Assembly (NCBI RefSeq): GCF_026967925.1
Contig: NZ_JAPVBI010000003.1
Coordinates: 871,070 to 935,069, forward strand
DNA: 64,000 nt
Direction: 5' to 3'
From: Modestobacter sp. VKM Ac-2985
GTDB lineage: Bacteria; Actinomycetota; Actinomycetes; Mycobacteriales; Geodermatophilaceae
The notes below the pieces were generated by a model. The model did no database searches and was not told the DNA's origin. It saw only the letters and a program-made list of their open reading frames with translations. A program made the translations under genes and the position numbers. Shown piece after piece: positions 25,640 through 35,582 of this stretch (its first letter is position 1; every line of letters starts with the position of its first letter).

Positions 25640-25648
25640 AGGCCCGCG

Positions 25649-26602
25649 CTAGTGCGCACCGCTCTCGCTGGCGGGTTGCTCGCGGCGGTGCAGCGTGAGG
25701 GCCAGGACGGCCACCACCAGGGCGCCGACGACGAGCCCGAGGAGGGCGCTGCCGAGGGTGTTGACCAGCCACCCCACGACCGACCCGAGGGCCCCGGTCG
25801 CCTCCGCAGCCGCCTCCTCCAGGTGGTGCACGGCCTCGTAGAGGAACGTCAGGCCCAGCTCGTCGGTGCCGACGAGCAGGATGTGCCCGCCGACCCACAG
25901 CATCGCGGCGGTCCCGACCACGGTGAGCGCGCTGAGCAGCTTCGGCATCCCCTTGACCAGCGCGCGGCCGAACCGGGCCACGCCCGTGCTGGAGCGCTGA
26001 GCCAGGTGCAGCCCCACGTCGTCCATCTTCACGATCAGGCCGACGACGCCGTACACCAGCACGGTGATCCCCAGCGCGACGACCGCCAGGATGACCGCCC
26101 GGGACCAGAAGCCCTGGTCGACCACCTCGTTCAGCGAGATGACCATGATCTCGGCGGACAGGATGAAGTCGGTGCGGACGGCCCCGGACACGATGGTCTT
26201 CTCGTCCGGCAGCGCGTCCTCCACCGTGGCGTGGCTCTCCTCGTGCGGCCTCAGCCGGTGCCAGATCTTCTCCGCCCCCTCGTAGCAGAGGTAGGCCCCT
26301 CCGATCATCAGGATCGGGGTCAGGAGGAAGGGCAGGAACTCACTCAGCAGCAGCACCGCGGGCAGGATGATCAGCAGCTTGTTGCGCAGCGACCCGAAGG
26401 CGATCTTCCGGATGATCGGCAGCTCGCGGTCGGCGTTCAGCCCGTGCACGTACTGCGGCGTGACCGCGGTGTCGTCGACGACGACGCCGGCGGCCTTCAT
26501 GCTGGCGCGCCCGGCTGCCGCCCCGATGTCGTCGATCGAGGCGGCCGCGGCGCGCGCCAGCACGGCCACGTCGTCGAGGAGAGCTACGAGTCCACCCGCC
26601 AC
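25649..26602 (-). CDS. DUF808 family membrane protein (YedI-like)
   Basis: A 317-residue inner-membrane protein of the DUF808 family. The N-terminal signature GGLVALLDDVAVLARAAAASIDD and KAAGVVVDDTAVTPQYVHGL is plain; several hydrophobic segments follow, with LPFLLTPILMIGGAYLCYEGAEKIWH near 95. The function of the family is unknown. The GTG at 26602 follows GGAAGGAC. It is divergent from dtd. Confidence 0.88.
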   Translation of the reverse strand: MAGGLVALLDDVAVLARAAAASIDDIGAAAGRASMKAAGVVVDDTAVTPQYVHGLNADRELPIIRKIAFGSLRNKLLIILPAVLLLSEFLPFLLTPILMIGGAYLCYEGAEKIWHRLRPHEESHATVEDALPDEKTIVSGAVRTDFILSAEIMVISLNEVVDQGFWSRAVILAVVALGITVLVYGVVGLIVKMDDVGLHLAQRSSTGVARFGRALVKGMPKLLSALTVVGTAAMLWVGGHILLVGTDELGLTFLYEAVHHLEEAAAEATGALGSVVGWLVNTLGSALLGLVVGALVVAVLALTLHRREQPASESGAH

Positions 26603-26792
26603 GGGAGGTCCTTCCGGTCGGTCAGCACACGTGTGCCGTCTGGGTCGTCATGGTGGCTGGTCCGGTCGCACCGTGCACGGGTGCCGGTGCTCCGGGCCGC
26701 AAGGAGTGTGGGGCACGCGCCCCCGGCAGCCCAGCCGACGCTCGGCACACCCCGGACCCGGCGGGGGCGGGCCGTCGGTCAGGATCGTGCCC

Positions 26793-27224
26793 GTGCGTGC
26801 AGTGGTGACCAGGGTCAGCGAGGCGTCGGTGACGGTGGACGGCGAGGTCGTCGGTGCCATCGGCGCAGGCCTGCTGGCCCTCGTCGGGGTCGGCCGGGAC
26901 GACGACGCAGACCGGGCACGTGCGCTGGCCAGGAAGCTGTACGAGCTCCGGGTGTTCCCCACCGACGACGGCGCCCGCTCGGTCGGCGACCTGGGCCTGC
27001 CGGTGCTCGTGGTGAGTCAGTTCACCCTCTACGCCGACACCCGCAAGGGCCGCCGTCCGTCGTGGGCGGACGCCGCCCCGGGCGAGCTGGCCGAGCCGCT
27101 GGTGGAGGCGGTGGTGGCCGACCTGCGCCGGCGCGGCACGGAGGTCGCCACCGGGCGCTTCGGGGCGCGGATGGCGGTCGCCTCGGTGAACGAGGGCCCG
27201 ATGACCTTGCAGCTGGACGTCTAG
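26793..27224 (+). CDS. dtd: D-aminoacyl-tRNA deacylase
   Basis: A 143-residue cytoplasmic proofreading enzyme that frees tRNAs from D-amino acids (and Gly from tRNA-Ala). The family's two cross-subunit motifs are present: VSQFTLYADTRKGRRPSW near 77 and VNEGPMTLQLDV at the C-terminus, whose Gly-Pro pair enforces chirality. The start GTG 26793 (VRAVVTRVSEASVTV) fits the usual length and has AGGA eight bases upstream; a GTG six bases earlier is possible. Confidence 0.95.
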   Translation: MRAVVTRVSEASVTVDGEVVGAIGAGLLALVGVGRDDDADRARALARKLYELRVFPTDDGARSVGDLGLPVLVVSQFTLYADTRKGRRPSWADAAPGELAEPLVEAVVADLRRRGTEVATGRFGARMAVASVNEGPMTLQLDV

Positions 27225-27308
27225 GCCCCCAGCTCGTCGGGTACCACATCGTCGTCACCCGCTCGCGGAGCGCCGCACCTGGACGTTGCCTGTGAGTTGG
27301 TCCGCCTC

Positions 27309-27334
27309 GGAACACCGACCCACCCGGGTCCGTT
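27309..27334 (+). promoter_or_regulatory. Candidate ECF-sigma promoter of sigB
   Basis: GGAAC (27309-27313) and GTT (27332-27334) are separated by 18 bases, the consensus of SigR/SigH/SigE-type ECF sigma factors, about 140 bases upstream of the sigma factor gene. In mycobacteria sigB is transcribed by SigE and SigH from such a promoter, so the placement makes sense; it is seen, not proven. Confidence 0.55.
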
Positions 27335-27472
27335 GCACACGATGTACCACACGGACAGAACGGCTGGAGAGCCACCCGGTGACCCCGGGCCGACGCTCCG
27401 ACCTCGACCGGGGTGCACCGCACATCGACGACGCGGCGCATCCGGACCCCGAAGCAAGGACGAAGACTCATC

Positions 27473-28456
27473 GTGACCGTGCTGCAGTCCTCCCCCACCG
27501 ACACCCTCGAGGTGCGCTCCCCGCGCCGTGCCCCGGACACCAGCGGCCTGGTGTCGACGGACCTGGTGCGCGTCTACCTCAACACCATCGGCAAGACCGC
27601 GCTGCTGACCGCCGAGCAGGAGGTCGAGCTGGCCAAGCGGATCGAGGCCGGCCTCTACGCCGACCGCCTGCTGACCGAGCGCCAGCTGACGCCCGCGCTC
27701 AAGCGGGACTACAAGCTGCTGGCCGCGGACGGCAAGGCGGCCAAGGCCCACCTGCTCGAGGCCAACCTGCGCCTGGTCGTCTCGGTGGCCAAGCGCTACA
27801 CCGGCCACGGCATGACGTTCCTGGACCTGATCCAGGAGGGCAACGTCGGGCTGATCCGGGCCGTCGAGAAGTTCGACTACACCAAGGGCTTCAAGTTCTC
27901 GACCTACGCCACGTGGTGGATCCGCCAGGCCATCACCCGGGCCATGGCCGACTCCGGCCGGACGATCCGGCTGCCCGTCCACCTGGCCGAGCAGGTCAAC
28001 AAGGTCGTGCGCACCCGCCGCCGCATCCACCAGGAGCTGGAGCGGGAGCCCACCGCCGAGGAGCTCGGCCTCGAGCTCGACCTGACGCCCGAGCGGATCA
28101 CCGAGTTGCTGGAGTACTCCCGCGACCTGGTCTCCCTCGACCAGACCGTCGGCGCCGACGAGGAGTCCCGGCTCGGTGACTTCATCGAGGACGCCGACGC
28201 CGCGGTCGCCGAGGACGCGGTCGCCTTCCAGATGATGAAGGGCGACGTGCGCAACGTCCTGCAGACCCTGGAGGACCGTGAGCGGGACGTCGTCATCATG
28301 CGGTTCGGCCTGGACGGCGAGCAGCCGCGGACCCTGGAGCAGATCGGCAAGCGCTTCGGGCTCTCCCGCGAGCGGGTGCGCCAGATCGAGCGCGAGACGA
28401 TGACCAAGCTGCGCGCCCCCCAGCGCGCCGACGCCCTCCGGGACTACCTGGGCTGA
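27473..28456 (+). CDS. sigB: Group 2 RNA polymerase sigma factor, SigB type
   Basis: A 327-residue sigma-70 factor with regions 1.2 ([29 protein letters not shown]), 2 ([62 protein letters not shown]), 3 and 4 ([37 protein letters not shown]). It lacks the long N-terminal extension of the housekeeping factor, so it is the SigB/HrdB-like general stress member. The GTG start follows AAGGACGAAG. The next plus-strand gene family, ideR, is a conserved neighbour of sigB across actinobacteria, although a two-gene minus-strand operon intervenes here. Confidence 0.93.
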   Translation: MTVLQSSPTDTLEVRSPRRAPDTSGLVSTDLVRVYLNTIGKTALLTAEQEVELAKRIEAGLYADRLLTERQLTPALKRDYKLLAADGKAAKAHLLEANLRLVVSVAKRYTGHGMTFLDLIQEGNVGLIRAVEKFDYTKGFKFSTYATWWIRQAITRAMADSGRTIRLPVHLAEQVNKVVRTRRRIHQELEREPTAEELGLELDLTPERITELLEYSRDLVSLDQTVGADEESRLGDFIEDADAAVAEDAVAFQMMKGDVRNVLQTLEDRERDVVIMRFGLDGEQPRTLEQIGKRFGLSRERVRQIERETMTKLRAPQRADALRDYLG

Positions 28457-28474
28457 CGTCCCGACCGAACGGCT

Positions 28475-28509
28475 GAGAGCCCGCCACCCCCTCGGGGTGG
28501 CGGGCTCTC
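28475..28509. terminator. Bidirectional terminator after sigB
   Basis: A 16-base-pair perfect stem (28475-28490 with 28494-28509) closed by a three-base loop, 18 bases after the sigB stop and just beyond the 3' end of the convergent acyl-CoA synthetase gene at 28514. It can serve both genes. Confidence 0.85.
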
Positions 28510-28513
28510 GTCC

Positions 28514-31201
28514 TCACACGCCGGGCCGGAACATGCGGCGCGGGCCGGCGTCGATGCGTGCCGTCGGCTGGCCGATCCGGATCGTGGCACCGGCGACCAC
28601 CAACGACCGGCCGCCGTGCCAGGCGTCCGCGGGGCCGACGATCACCGGCTCCAGGGTCAGGGACAGCACCTCGGGCAGGTCGTCGCCGAGCCGGGCGACC
28701 CGCAACAGCAGGTCCTCCAGCGCGGCGGTGTCGACCGGGGTGCTCCCCCGGTAGCCGTTCAGCAGCGGCCAGGCCCGGGGTCCACGGACCAGCTCGGCGG
28801 CGTCCAGGTCGGTCAGCGGCAGCGTGCGGTAGGCCCGGTCGCCGAGCAGGTCGGTGGCGACGCCGCCCACCCCGAAGCTCACCAGTGCGCCGAAGGACGG
28901 GTCGTCGACGATGTCCACCACGGTGGCCACCCCCGGCGCCGCCTGCTCCTGGACGATCACCGGGTCGCCGGCCGGGATGGCGGCGAACGCGCTGCGCACG
29001 TCGTCGGCGTCGGCCAGGTCGAACCGCATGCCGCCGAGGTCCCGGCGGTCCCGCAGCCACGGCGCCGTCGACTTCAGCACGACGGGGTAGCCGATCTCCT
29101 CGGCAGCGGCGACGGCCGCCTCGGCGTCCTCGACCCGGCGGGTGCCGAGCATCGGCACCCCGTAGGCGCCCAGCAGCGCCATCGTCTCCTCGTCGGAGAG
29201 GGCGCGGCCCTCCGGCGTCGCGGCGAGCGTGGCGTCCACCACCTCCCGGGCGGCCGCCTCGTCGATCCCACCGAGCTCCGGCACGACGCCGAGGGGGCGC
29301 CGCCGCCAGCGGGCGTACTCGCTGATCTTCGCCAGCGCCATGACGGCGCGTTCCGGGGTGGAGAACGACGGCACCGAACCGCGGCCCGGCATGCCGTGCT
29401 CGTCCCGGACGACCAGCTCGGCGGGGATGCCCTCGGTGGACAGGAAGTTCGCCACCAGCGGCTTCTCCGCCGTGCGGGAGACCTCGCGGAGCACCCGGCC
29501 GAAGGGCTGCTCCCCCTGCAGCAGCGGTGGCAGGAAGACCGCGACCACCGAGTCCACGCCCTCGTCGTCCAGCGCGGCCTGCAGCGCAGTCCGGAAGTCC
29601 TCCGGCGCGGCCTGGGTGCCGATGTCCACCGGCCGCTCGTGGGCCAGCTCCAGCCCCTGCTCCAGGACGGCGTCGGCGACGAGCACCCCCATCGCGGTGG
29701 AGTTGCCGACGATGGCGACCCGGTCACCGGCCGGCAGCGGCTGGTGCGCCAACAGGGTGCCGACGTCGAAGAGCTGGGCGAGCGTCTCGACGCGGATGAC
29801 GCCGGCGGAGGCGAACAGCGCGGCCACCGACTGCTCCGGGACGGCGACGCTGGTGCCGGCCAGCCCGGCGGTCATGCTCACGTGCCGGCCGCTCTTGACC
29901 GCCACCACGGGCTTGGTCCGGCCGACCCCACGCGCGAGCCGGGCGAACTTGCGGGGGTTCCCGAAGCTCTCCAGGTGCAGCAGCACGACCTCGGTGCCGG
30001 GGTCGCTGGCCCAGTACTGGAGCATGTCGTTGCCGCTGACGTCGGCCCGGTTCCCCGCGGACACGAAGCTGGACAGCCCGATCCCCCGGGCCCGGGCGCG
30101 TTCCAGCAGCGCGACGCCGAGTGCACCGGACTGCGCGAAGAAGCCCACCCGTCCCCGGCCGGGGACGTCGGGGGCCAGGCTGGCGTTGAGCCGCACGGCC
30201 GGGTCGGTGTTCACGATGCCCAGGCAGTTGGGGCCGACCACCCGCATCCCGGATGCCCGGGCCGAGGCGACCAGGGCCCGTTCGGCGGCCCGCCCCTCGG
30301 GACCGGTCTCCCCGAAGCCACCGGAGATGACCACCAGCCCACGCACGTTCTTGCGCCGGCAGGCCTCCACCACCGCGGCCACCTCGTCGGCCGGCACGGC
30401 CAGGACGGCGAGGTCGACGTCGTCGGGGATGGCCTCGATCGAGGCGTGCGCCGGCACGCCGCGGACGTGCCGCACCGCCGGGTTGACCGGGTAGATCGGC
30501 CCGTCGAACCCGTACTCGAGCAGGTTGTGCAGCACCGCGTGCCCGACCTTGGCCGGGTCGTTGCTGGCGCCCACGACGGCCACCGAGCCCGGGTTGAGCA
30601 GCCGGCCGATGGACCGGGACTCGCTGCGCTGCTCACGTTCGTGCGCCACGGCGAGGGACTGCTCGGTGGGCGCGATCGGGAAGGTCAGGTGCACCACGCC
30701 GTCCTCGTAGGACCGCTTGGCGGAGTACCCGGCGTCGAGGAAGACCCGCACCATCTGGCTGTTCTGGCTGAGCACCTCGGCGACGAACCGCTTGATCCCC
30801 CGCTCCCGGGCGGCCGCGGCCAGGTGCTCCAGCAGCACCGACCCCAGCCCGCGCCGCTGGTGGGCGTCCTCGATCAGGAAGGCGACCTCGGCGTCGTCGG
30901 TGCCCGGGTAGCGGTCGTACCGACCGACGCCGATCAGCCGGTCGCCCAGCAGCACGACGAACGCCACCCGGGCGTCGTGGTCGACGTGGGTGAAGCGGTG
31001 CAGGTCCTTGTCCGACAGCCGTCGCATCGGCCCGAAGAACCGGTAGTAGCGGGTCTGGTCGGAGCTGCGGTCCATCAGCCCGACGATCCCGTCGGCGTCG
31101 GAGGGGGTGATCGGGCGCAGGTGCACGGTGCCGCCGTCGGCGGCCACCACGTCTGCCTCCCAGTGCGGTGGCGGTGGCGGCACGGTCAGTTCCTCAGTCA
31201 C
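28514..31201 (-). CDS. GNAT acetyltransferase fused to ADP-forming acyl-CoA synthetase
   Basis: An 895-residue fusion. The GNAT domain (about 25-180; YRFFGPMRRLSDKDLHRFTHVDH and the acetyl-CoA loop HQRRGLGSVLLEHLAAAARERG) is followed by a CoA-binding Rossmann domain (SVAVVGASNDPAKVGHAVL near 204), a succinyl-CoA-ligase-like flavodoxin region and a C-terminal ATP-grasp domain (YPVVLKSTAPWLRDRRDLGGMRFDL). This is the plan of Pat-type protein lysine acetyltransferases, whose ligase part may sense or bind acyl-CoA, or of a true acetate-CoA ligase. Its start overlaps the acuC stop by eight bases, pairing an acetyltransferase with a deacetylase. Confidence 0.9.
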   Translation of the reverse strand: MTEELTVPPPPPHWEADVVAADGGTVHLRPITPSDADGIVGLMDRSSDQTRYYRFFGPMRRLSDKDLHRFTHVDHDARVAFVVLLGDRLIGVGRYDRYPGTDDAEVAFLIEDAHQRRGLGSVLLEHLAAAARERGIKRFVAEVLSQNSQMVRVFLDAGYSAKRSYEDGVVHLTFPIAPTEQSLAVAHEREQRSESRSIGRLLNPGSVAVVGASNDPAKVGHAVLHNLLEYGFDGPIYPVNPAVRHVRGVPAHASIEAIPDDVDLAVLAVPADEVAAVVEACRRKNVRGLVVISGGFGETGPEGRAAERALVASARASGMRVVGPNCLGIVNTDPAVRLNASLAPDVPGRGRVGFFAQSGALGVALLERARARGIGLSSFVSAGNRADVSGNDMLQYWASDPGTEVVLLHLESFGNPRKFARLARGVGRTKPVVAVKSGRHVSMTAGLAGTSVAVPEQSVAALFASAGVIRVETLAQLFDVGTLLAHQPLPAGDRVAIVGNSTAMGVLVADAVLEQGLELAHERPVDIGTQAAPEDFRTALQAALDDEGVDSVVAVFLPPLLQGEQPFGRVLREVSRTAEKPLVANFLSTEGIPAELVVRDEHGMPGRGSVPSFSTPERAVMALAKISEYARWRRRPLGVVPELGGIDEAAAREVVDATLAATPEGRALSDEETMALLGAYGVPMLGTRRVEDAEAAVAAAEEIGYPVVLKSTAPWLRDRRDLGGMRFDLADADDVRSAFAAIPAGDPVIVQEQAAPGVATVVDIVDDPSFGALVSFGVGGVATDLLGDRAYRTLPLTDLDAAELVRGPRAWPLLNGYRGSTPVDTAALEDLLLRVARLGDDLPEVLSLTLEPVIVGPADAWHGGRSLVVAGATIRIGQPTARIDAGPRRMFRPGV

Positions 31202-32378
31202 GGGGGTCGTCCGGGTCGAGTCCGAAGTAGGGGAAGGAGGCGGTGCGGGTGCGCAGGACGGCGCGATCGACCCGGTTCTCGGTGAACGGGTCCCAGCGGT
31301 GGAAGCCGACGTAGCCGCCCTCGGTCATCGAGCCCGGGGGCGGCGTGCGCAGGCCCCGTCGCCGGACGTCGTCCTGCCAGCTCTGCGGGATCTCGGTGTC
31401 CGGCGCCAGCCGGTCGCCGCCGGCCTCGGCGAGGAGGTGGGTCCAGGCCCGCGGCACGCAGCGCACCAGGCCGTAGCCCCCGCCGCCCAGGGCGATCCAG
31501 CGGCCGTCGCACACCTCGTGCGCCAGGTCGTGCACGGCGCGGTAGGAGGCCCGCTGCCCGTCGACGGTCAGCCCGAGATCGGCCAGCGGGTCCTCGTGGT
31601 GGGCGTCGCAGCCGCACTGGGTGATCAGGATCTGCGGCTGGAACGCCCGCACCACGCTGGGCACGACTGCGGTGAATGCCCGCAGCCACCCCGAGTCGTC
31701 GGTGCCGTTGGGCAGCGCCAGGTTCACCGCACTGCCCAGCGCCTTCTTCGGGTCGCCGGTCTCCTCCGGGAAGCCGGTGCCCGGGAAGATGGTGAGCGGG
31801 GTCTGGTGGATGCTGACGGTGAGCACCCGGGGGTCGTCGTAGAAGGCGGCCTGGACGCCGTCGCCGTGGTGCACGTCCAGGTCGACGTAGGCGATCCGCT
31901 CCCAGCCCTGCCCCAGCAGCCAGGCGATCGCCACCGCGGCGTCGTTGAAGACGCAGAAGCCCGAGGCCTGACCGCGCATCGCGTGGTGGAGCCCCCCGGC
32001 GATGTTGACCGCGTGCTGGGCCCGGCCGCTGGAGACCAGCTCGGCGGCGAGCACGGTGCCGCCGGTGATCAGGGCAGCCGCCTCGTACATGCCGGGGAAC
32101 ACCGGGTTGTCCGGGGTGCCCAGGCCGTGGCCGGCGCCGTAGGGGTCGTCCGGGGCCCGGCGGACGGCCTCGAGGTAGGCCGGGTCGTGCACGAGCGTGA
32201 GCAGCTCCGCACCGGCCGGCTCCGGCTGGACCACCTCGATCCGCGGGGAGGTGAGGACGCCGAGGGAGTCGGCCAGCCGCATGGTGAGGTCCAGCCGCAC
32301 CGGGTGCATGGGGTGGTCGCCGCCCATGGTGTAGCCGAGCAGGGCGTCGTCCCAGACCACGGTCACGGCGTCGCTCAC
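31194..32378 (-). CDS. acuC: AcuC-type class I/II histone-deacetylase-fold enzyme
   Basis: A 394-residue zinc amidohydrolase of the AcuC branch. The catalytic centre is conserved: [24 protein letters not shown] near 124 with the His pair, [21 protein letters not shown] near 160 with zinc ligands Asp and His, and [19 protein letters not shown] near 250. AcuC deacetylates, and so reactivates, acyl-CoA synthetases. Here it is translated just ahead of, and overlapping, the GNAT/acyl-CoA synthetase fusion, so the pair probably forms an acetylation switch for acetate metabolism. GGAGG precedes the GTG start at 32378. Confidence 0.93.
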   Translation of the reverse strand: MSDAVTVVWDDALLGYTMGGDHPMHPVRLDLTMRLADSLGVLTSPRIEVVQPEPAGAELLTLVHDPAYLEAVRRAPDDPYGAGHGLGTPDNPVFPGMYEAAALITGGTVLAAELVSSGRAQHAVNIAGGLHHAMRGQASGFCVFNDAAVAIAWLLGQGWERIAYVDLDVHHGDGVQAAFYDDPRVLTVSIHQTPLTIFPGTGFPEETGDPKKALGSAVNLALPNGTDDSGWLRAFTAVVPSVVRAFQPQILITQCGCDAHHEDPLADLGLTVDGQRASYRAVHDLAHEVCDGRWIALGGGGYGLVRCVPRAWTHLLAEAGGDRLAPDTEIPQSWQDDVRRRGLRTPPPGSMTEGGYVGFHRWDPFTENRVDRAVLRTRTASFPYFGLDPDDPRD

Positions 32379-32571
32379 GGACGCGCCTCCGGGTGCGCCC
32401 GGCCGGGGCGCGGCGCGGCGGTGCTCCTCGTCGAGCGGGCGAGCTCCATCACCGGCCCGACGCTACCGCTGCGGCCCGGGCAGCGCGCCCGCCGGACCCG
32501 TCCCGGCGCAGATCCACCCGTCGAGTGGCTCCCGCCTCGTAAGATCGGTCGAACCTGACGGAGGAGTGGAC

Positions 32572-33297
32572 GTGAACGACCTCATCGACACCACGGAGAT
32601 GTACCTCCGGACCATCTTCGAGCTGGAGGAAGAGGGGATCGTCCCGCTGCGGGCCCGGATCGCCGAGCGCCTGCACCAGAGCGGACCGACCGTGAGCCAG
32701 ACGGTGGCCCGGATGGAGCGGGACGGGCTCCTCTCGGTCCAGGGCGACCGGCACCTCCAGCTCTCCGACGAAGGCCGTGAGCTCGCCACGGCCGTGATGC
32801 GCAAGCACCGGCTGGCCGAGTGCCTGCTCGTGGACGTGATCGGCCTGGACTACGCCGACGTCCACGAGGAGGCCTGCCGCTGGGAGCACGTGATGAGCGA
32901 GGCGGTGGAGCGCAAGCTGCTCAGCCTGCTCGGCAACCCCACGGTCTCGCCGTTCGGCAACCCGATCCCCGGCCTGGACGCACTGGGTGGCGACACCTCG
33001 GCGGTCCTGGACGCGCTGACCCTGCTCTCGAGCAGTGCGACCCCCGAGGGCCGGCAGGTCGTCGTGCGGCGGATCAGCGAGCAGCTGCAGGAGGACGCAC
33101 CGCTGCTGCGCTCGCTGGCGGACCTGGGCGTGCGGCCAGGCTCCACGGTCACCGCCACGCTGGCCAACGGCACCGTGCTGGTCGACGGGGTCGCCCTGCA
33201 GCCCGGTGTCGCCCAGCACGTGTTCGTCAGCGCGGTGGAGGAGGAGCTGTCCCCGGCCGAGGCAGCCGAGGTCACCGAGGCCACCGCCGGCGTCTGA
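32572..33297 (+). CDS. ideR: Iron-dependent DtxR-family repressor, IdeR type
   Basis: A 241-residue metal-dependent repressor. From [21 protein letters not shown] it follows IdeR and DtxR closely: the helix-turn-helix with [21 protein letters not shown], the metal-site segment [35 protein letters not shown] with its Cys/Glu/His ligands, and [16 protein letters not shown]-terminal SH3-like domain is present. With Fe(II) it represses iron uptake genes and may activate storage. The GTG at 32572 is chosen over one six bases earlier because GGAGGAG lies five bases before it and homologues begin here. Confidence 0.95.
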   Translation: MNDLIDTTEMYLRTIFELEEEGIVPLRARIAERLHQSGPTVSQTVARMERDGLLSVQGDRHLQLSDEGRELATAVMRKHRLAECLLVDVIGLDYADVHEEACRWEHVMSEAVERKLLSLLGNPTVSPFGNPIPGLDALGGDTSAVLDALTLLSSSATPEGRQVVVRRISEQLQEDAPLLRSLADLGVRPGSTVTATLANGTVLVDGVALQPGVAQHVFVSAVEEELSPAEAAEVTEATAGV

Positions 33298-33322
33298 CCT
33301 CACTGCCCCACCGCGCGCTCGT

Positions 33323-33353
33323 GAGCCGCGGCCCCGTCCCGGGGTCGCGGCTC
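33323..33353 (+). terminator. Terminator hairpin after ideR
   Basis: GAGCCGCGGCCCCG pairs with CGGGGTCGCGGCTC (one mismatch) around a short loop, 26 bases past the ideR stop. Confidence 0.65.
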
Positions 33354-33462
33354 TCGTCGTCCCGGGCTCGGCACGGGGTCCTTCGCCGGGCTCAGGACCT
33401 CGCGCGGGCAGCTCACTAGGCTGCGGTGCGCCCCGTCCGGACGCGCAGAGAGAAGGCCCCCG

Positions 33463-35559
33463 GTGAGCGACACCGCAGCTCCCGTCGAGCAGAGCGACGA
33501 CACCCCGCCCAGCCCGTTCCACCGGATCGCGGACTTCATCGCCCTCCCCCGGCTCAGCGGCCTGGCCCTCTCCCCCGACGGCCGCCGGCTGGTCACCTCG
33601 GTGGCCACGCTGGACGCCGAGGGCAAGAAGTGGCAGTCCGCGCTCTGGGAGGTCGACCCCGCCGGGCAGCGGGTCGCCCACCGGCTGACCCGCGGCGCGA
33701 CCGGTGAGTCCGGGCCGGTGTTCACCCCCGCCGGCGACCTGCTGTTCACCTCGACCCGGCAAGACCCTGCCGCGACCGAGGGCGGCGGCGACCCGAAGCC
33801 GGCGCTGTGGGCGCTGCCGGCCGACGGTGGCGAGGCCCGGCTGGTCCTGAAGCGGAGCTCCGGCGTGTCCGGCGTCGCCGTGGCCGCGGACACCGGGGAC
33901 GTGGTCGTCGTCGCCAGCACGATGCCCGGTGCCGCGGACGCCGAGGCCGACGAGGAGCTCCGCACGCGACGCAAGGACGCCGGGGTCAGCGCGCTGCTGC
34001 ACGAGAGCTACCCGGTGCGCTACTGGGACCACGACCTGGGTCCTGCGGTGCCGCACGTGTTCTGGATCGGCGCGCTGCCGGCGGACGACCCCGCGGGCGC
34101 GTCGGCGAGCACACCGCAGTGGCGGGACCTGACCCCGGACGCCGGACCGCCGCTGGGCTCGGGCACCGACCTGGCCGTCTCCCCCGACGGCCGGTTCGTG
34201 GCGCGCAGCGAGGAGGTGCCCGACGGCCCGGCCGGACGGCGGTCGCGGCTGCTGCTCATCGAGGTGGCGACCGGGGAGACCCGGGTCCTCGTCGACGACC
34301 CGCAGGCCGACGTCTCCGCGCCCCGGTTCTCCCCCGACTCCGGGCGGGTGGTCTGCGCGCGCGAGTCCGCCTCCACCTACGCCGAGCCGCCGGACCACAC
34401 GCTGCTGCTGGTCGACGTCGCCACCGCCGAGACCCGCGAGCTGACCTCCGGGTTCGACCGCTGGCCGAGCGCGCCGCAGTTCTCCGCCGACGGCACGGCC
34501 GTGTACTTCCTGGCCGACGACGACGGCCGGCACGCCGTCTTCCGGGTGGCGCTGGACGGCAACGAGCCGGAGGAGAACGCCCCGGTGCGACTGACCGACC
34601 AGGGCGCCTACAGCGACCTGCAGGTCGCCCGGGACGGCAGCGCGCTGTACGCGCTGCGCTCCGGGTACGACACCCCGCCGGTGCCGGTGCGCCTGGACCC
34701 GCAGGCGCCCGGGCAGGACCCGGCTGCGTTGCCCAACCCCGGCACGATCAGCAGCTTCCCCGGGACGCTGCGCGAAGTGGACGCCACCGCCTCCGACGGC
34801 ACCCGGGTCCAGTCCTGGTTGGTGCTCCCCGAGGGCGCCGATGCGGCCAGCCCGGCGCCGCTGGTGCTGTGGGTGCACGGCGGACCGCTGATGAGCTGGA
34901 ACTCCTGGTCCTGGCGCTGGACGCCGTGGGTGCTGGCCGCCCGGGGGTACGCCGTGCTGCTGCCCAACCCGGCGTTGTCGCAGGGGTTCGGCCAGGACTT
35001 CGTCCGCCGCGGCTGGGGTGAGTGGGGCGACGCCCCCTACACCGACCTGATGGCGGCGGTGGACGCCGCGGAGGCGCTCCCGGAGGTCGACGGGACCCGG
35101 ACGGCGGCGATGGGCGGCTCGTTCGGCGGCTACATGGCCAACTGGATCGCCACCCAGACCGACCGCTTCCGGGCGATCGTCACCCACGCCAGCCTGTGGC
35201 ACCTCGACGCGTTCACGGGGGCGACCGACGCCTCGTACTACTGGGAGAAGGAGTTCGGTGACCCGCTGACCGAGCCGAAGCGGTACGAGCAGAACTCCCC
35301 GCACCGCTACGCCGACGCGATCCGGACGCCGATGCTGGTCATCCACGGCGACAAGGACTACCGGGTGCCGATCGGCGAGGGGCTGCGGCTCTGGTACGAC
35401 CTGCAGAAGCGTGGGGTCCCGTCGAAGTTCCTGTACTTCCCGGACGAGAACCACTGGGTGCTCACGCCGGGGAACGCGGCGGTCTGGTACGAGACCGTGC
35501 TCGCCTTCCTGGCCGAGCACGTGCTGGGCGAGGAGTGGCGGCGCCCCGAGCTGGTCTGA
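33463..35559 (+). CDS. S9 family prolyl oligopeptidase-type peptidase
   Basis: A 698-residue serine peptidase with an N-terminal seven-bladed WD40-like propeller (repeats such as GLALSPDGRRLVTSV, LAVSPDGRFVARS, PRFSPDSGRVVCA) and a C-terminal alpha/beta hydrolase domain. VLWVHGGPLMSWNSWSWRW forms the oxyanion hole; the triad is Ser553 in GGSFGGYMANW, Asp632 in HGDKDYRVP and His664 in ENHWVL. No signal peptide, so probably cytoplasmic, cleaving short peptides of the dipeptidyl- or acylaminoacyl-peptidase kind. The GTG has GAGAGAAGG upstream. Confidence 0.93.
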   Translation: MSDTAAPVEQSDDTPPSPFHRIADFIALPRLSGLALSPDGRRLVTSVATLDAEGKKWQSALWEVDPAGQRVAHRLTRGATGESGPVFTPAGDLLFTSTRQDPAATEGGGDPKPALWALPADGGEARLVLKRSSGVSGVAVAADTGDVVVVASTMPGAADAEADEELRTRRKDAGVSALLHESYPVRYWDHDLGPAVPHVFWIGALPADDPAGASASTPQWRDLTPDAGPPLGSGTDLAVSPDGRFVARSEEVPDGPAGRRSRLLLIEVATGETRVLVDDPQADVSAPRFSPDSGRVVCARESASTYAEPPDHTLLLVDVATAETRELTSGFDRWPSAPQFSADGTAVYFLADDDGRHAVFRVALDGNEPEENAPVRLTDQGAYSDLQVARDGSALYALRSGYDTPPVPVRLDPQAPGQDPAALPNPGTISSFPGTLREVDATASDGTRVQSWLVLPEGADAASPAPLVLWVHGGPLMSWNSWSWRWTPWVLAARGYAVLLPNPALSQGFGQDFVRRGWGEWGDAPYTDLMAAVDAAEALPEVDGTRTAAMGGSFGGYMANWIATQTDRFRAIVTHASLWHLDAFTGATDASYYWEKEFGDPLTEPKRYEQNSPHRYADAIRTPMLVIHGDKDYRVPIGEGLRLWYDLQKRGVPSKFLYFPDENHWVLTPGNAAVWYETVLAFLAEHVLGEEWRRPELV

Positions 35560-35582
35560 GGCCGCTCGACCGGTCCGCCGCG

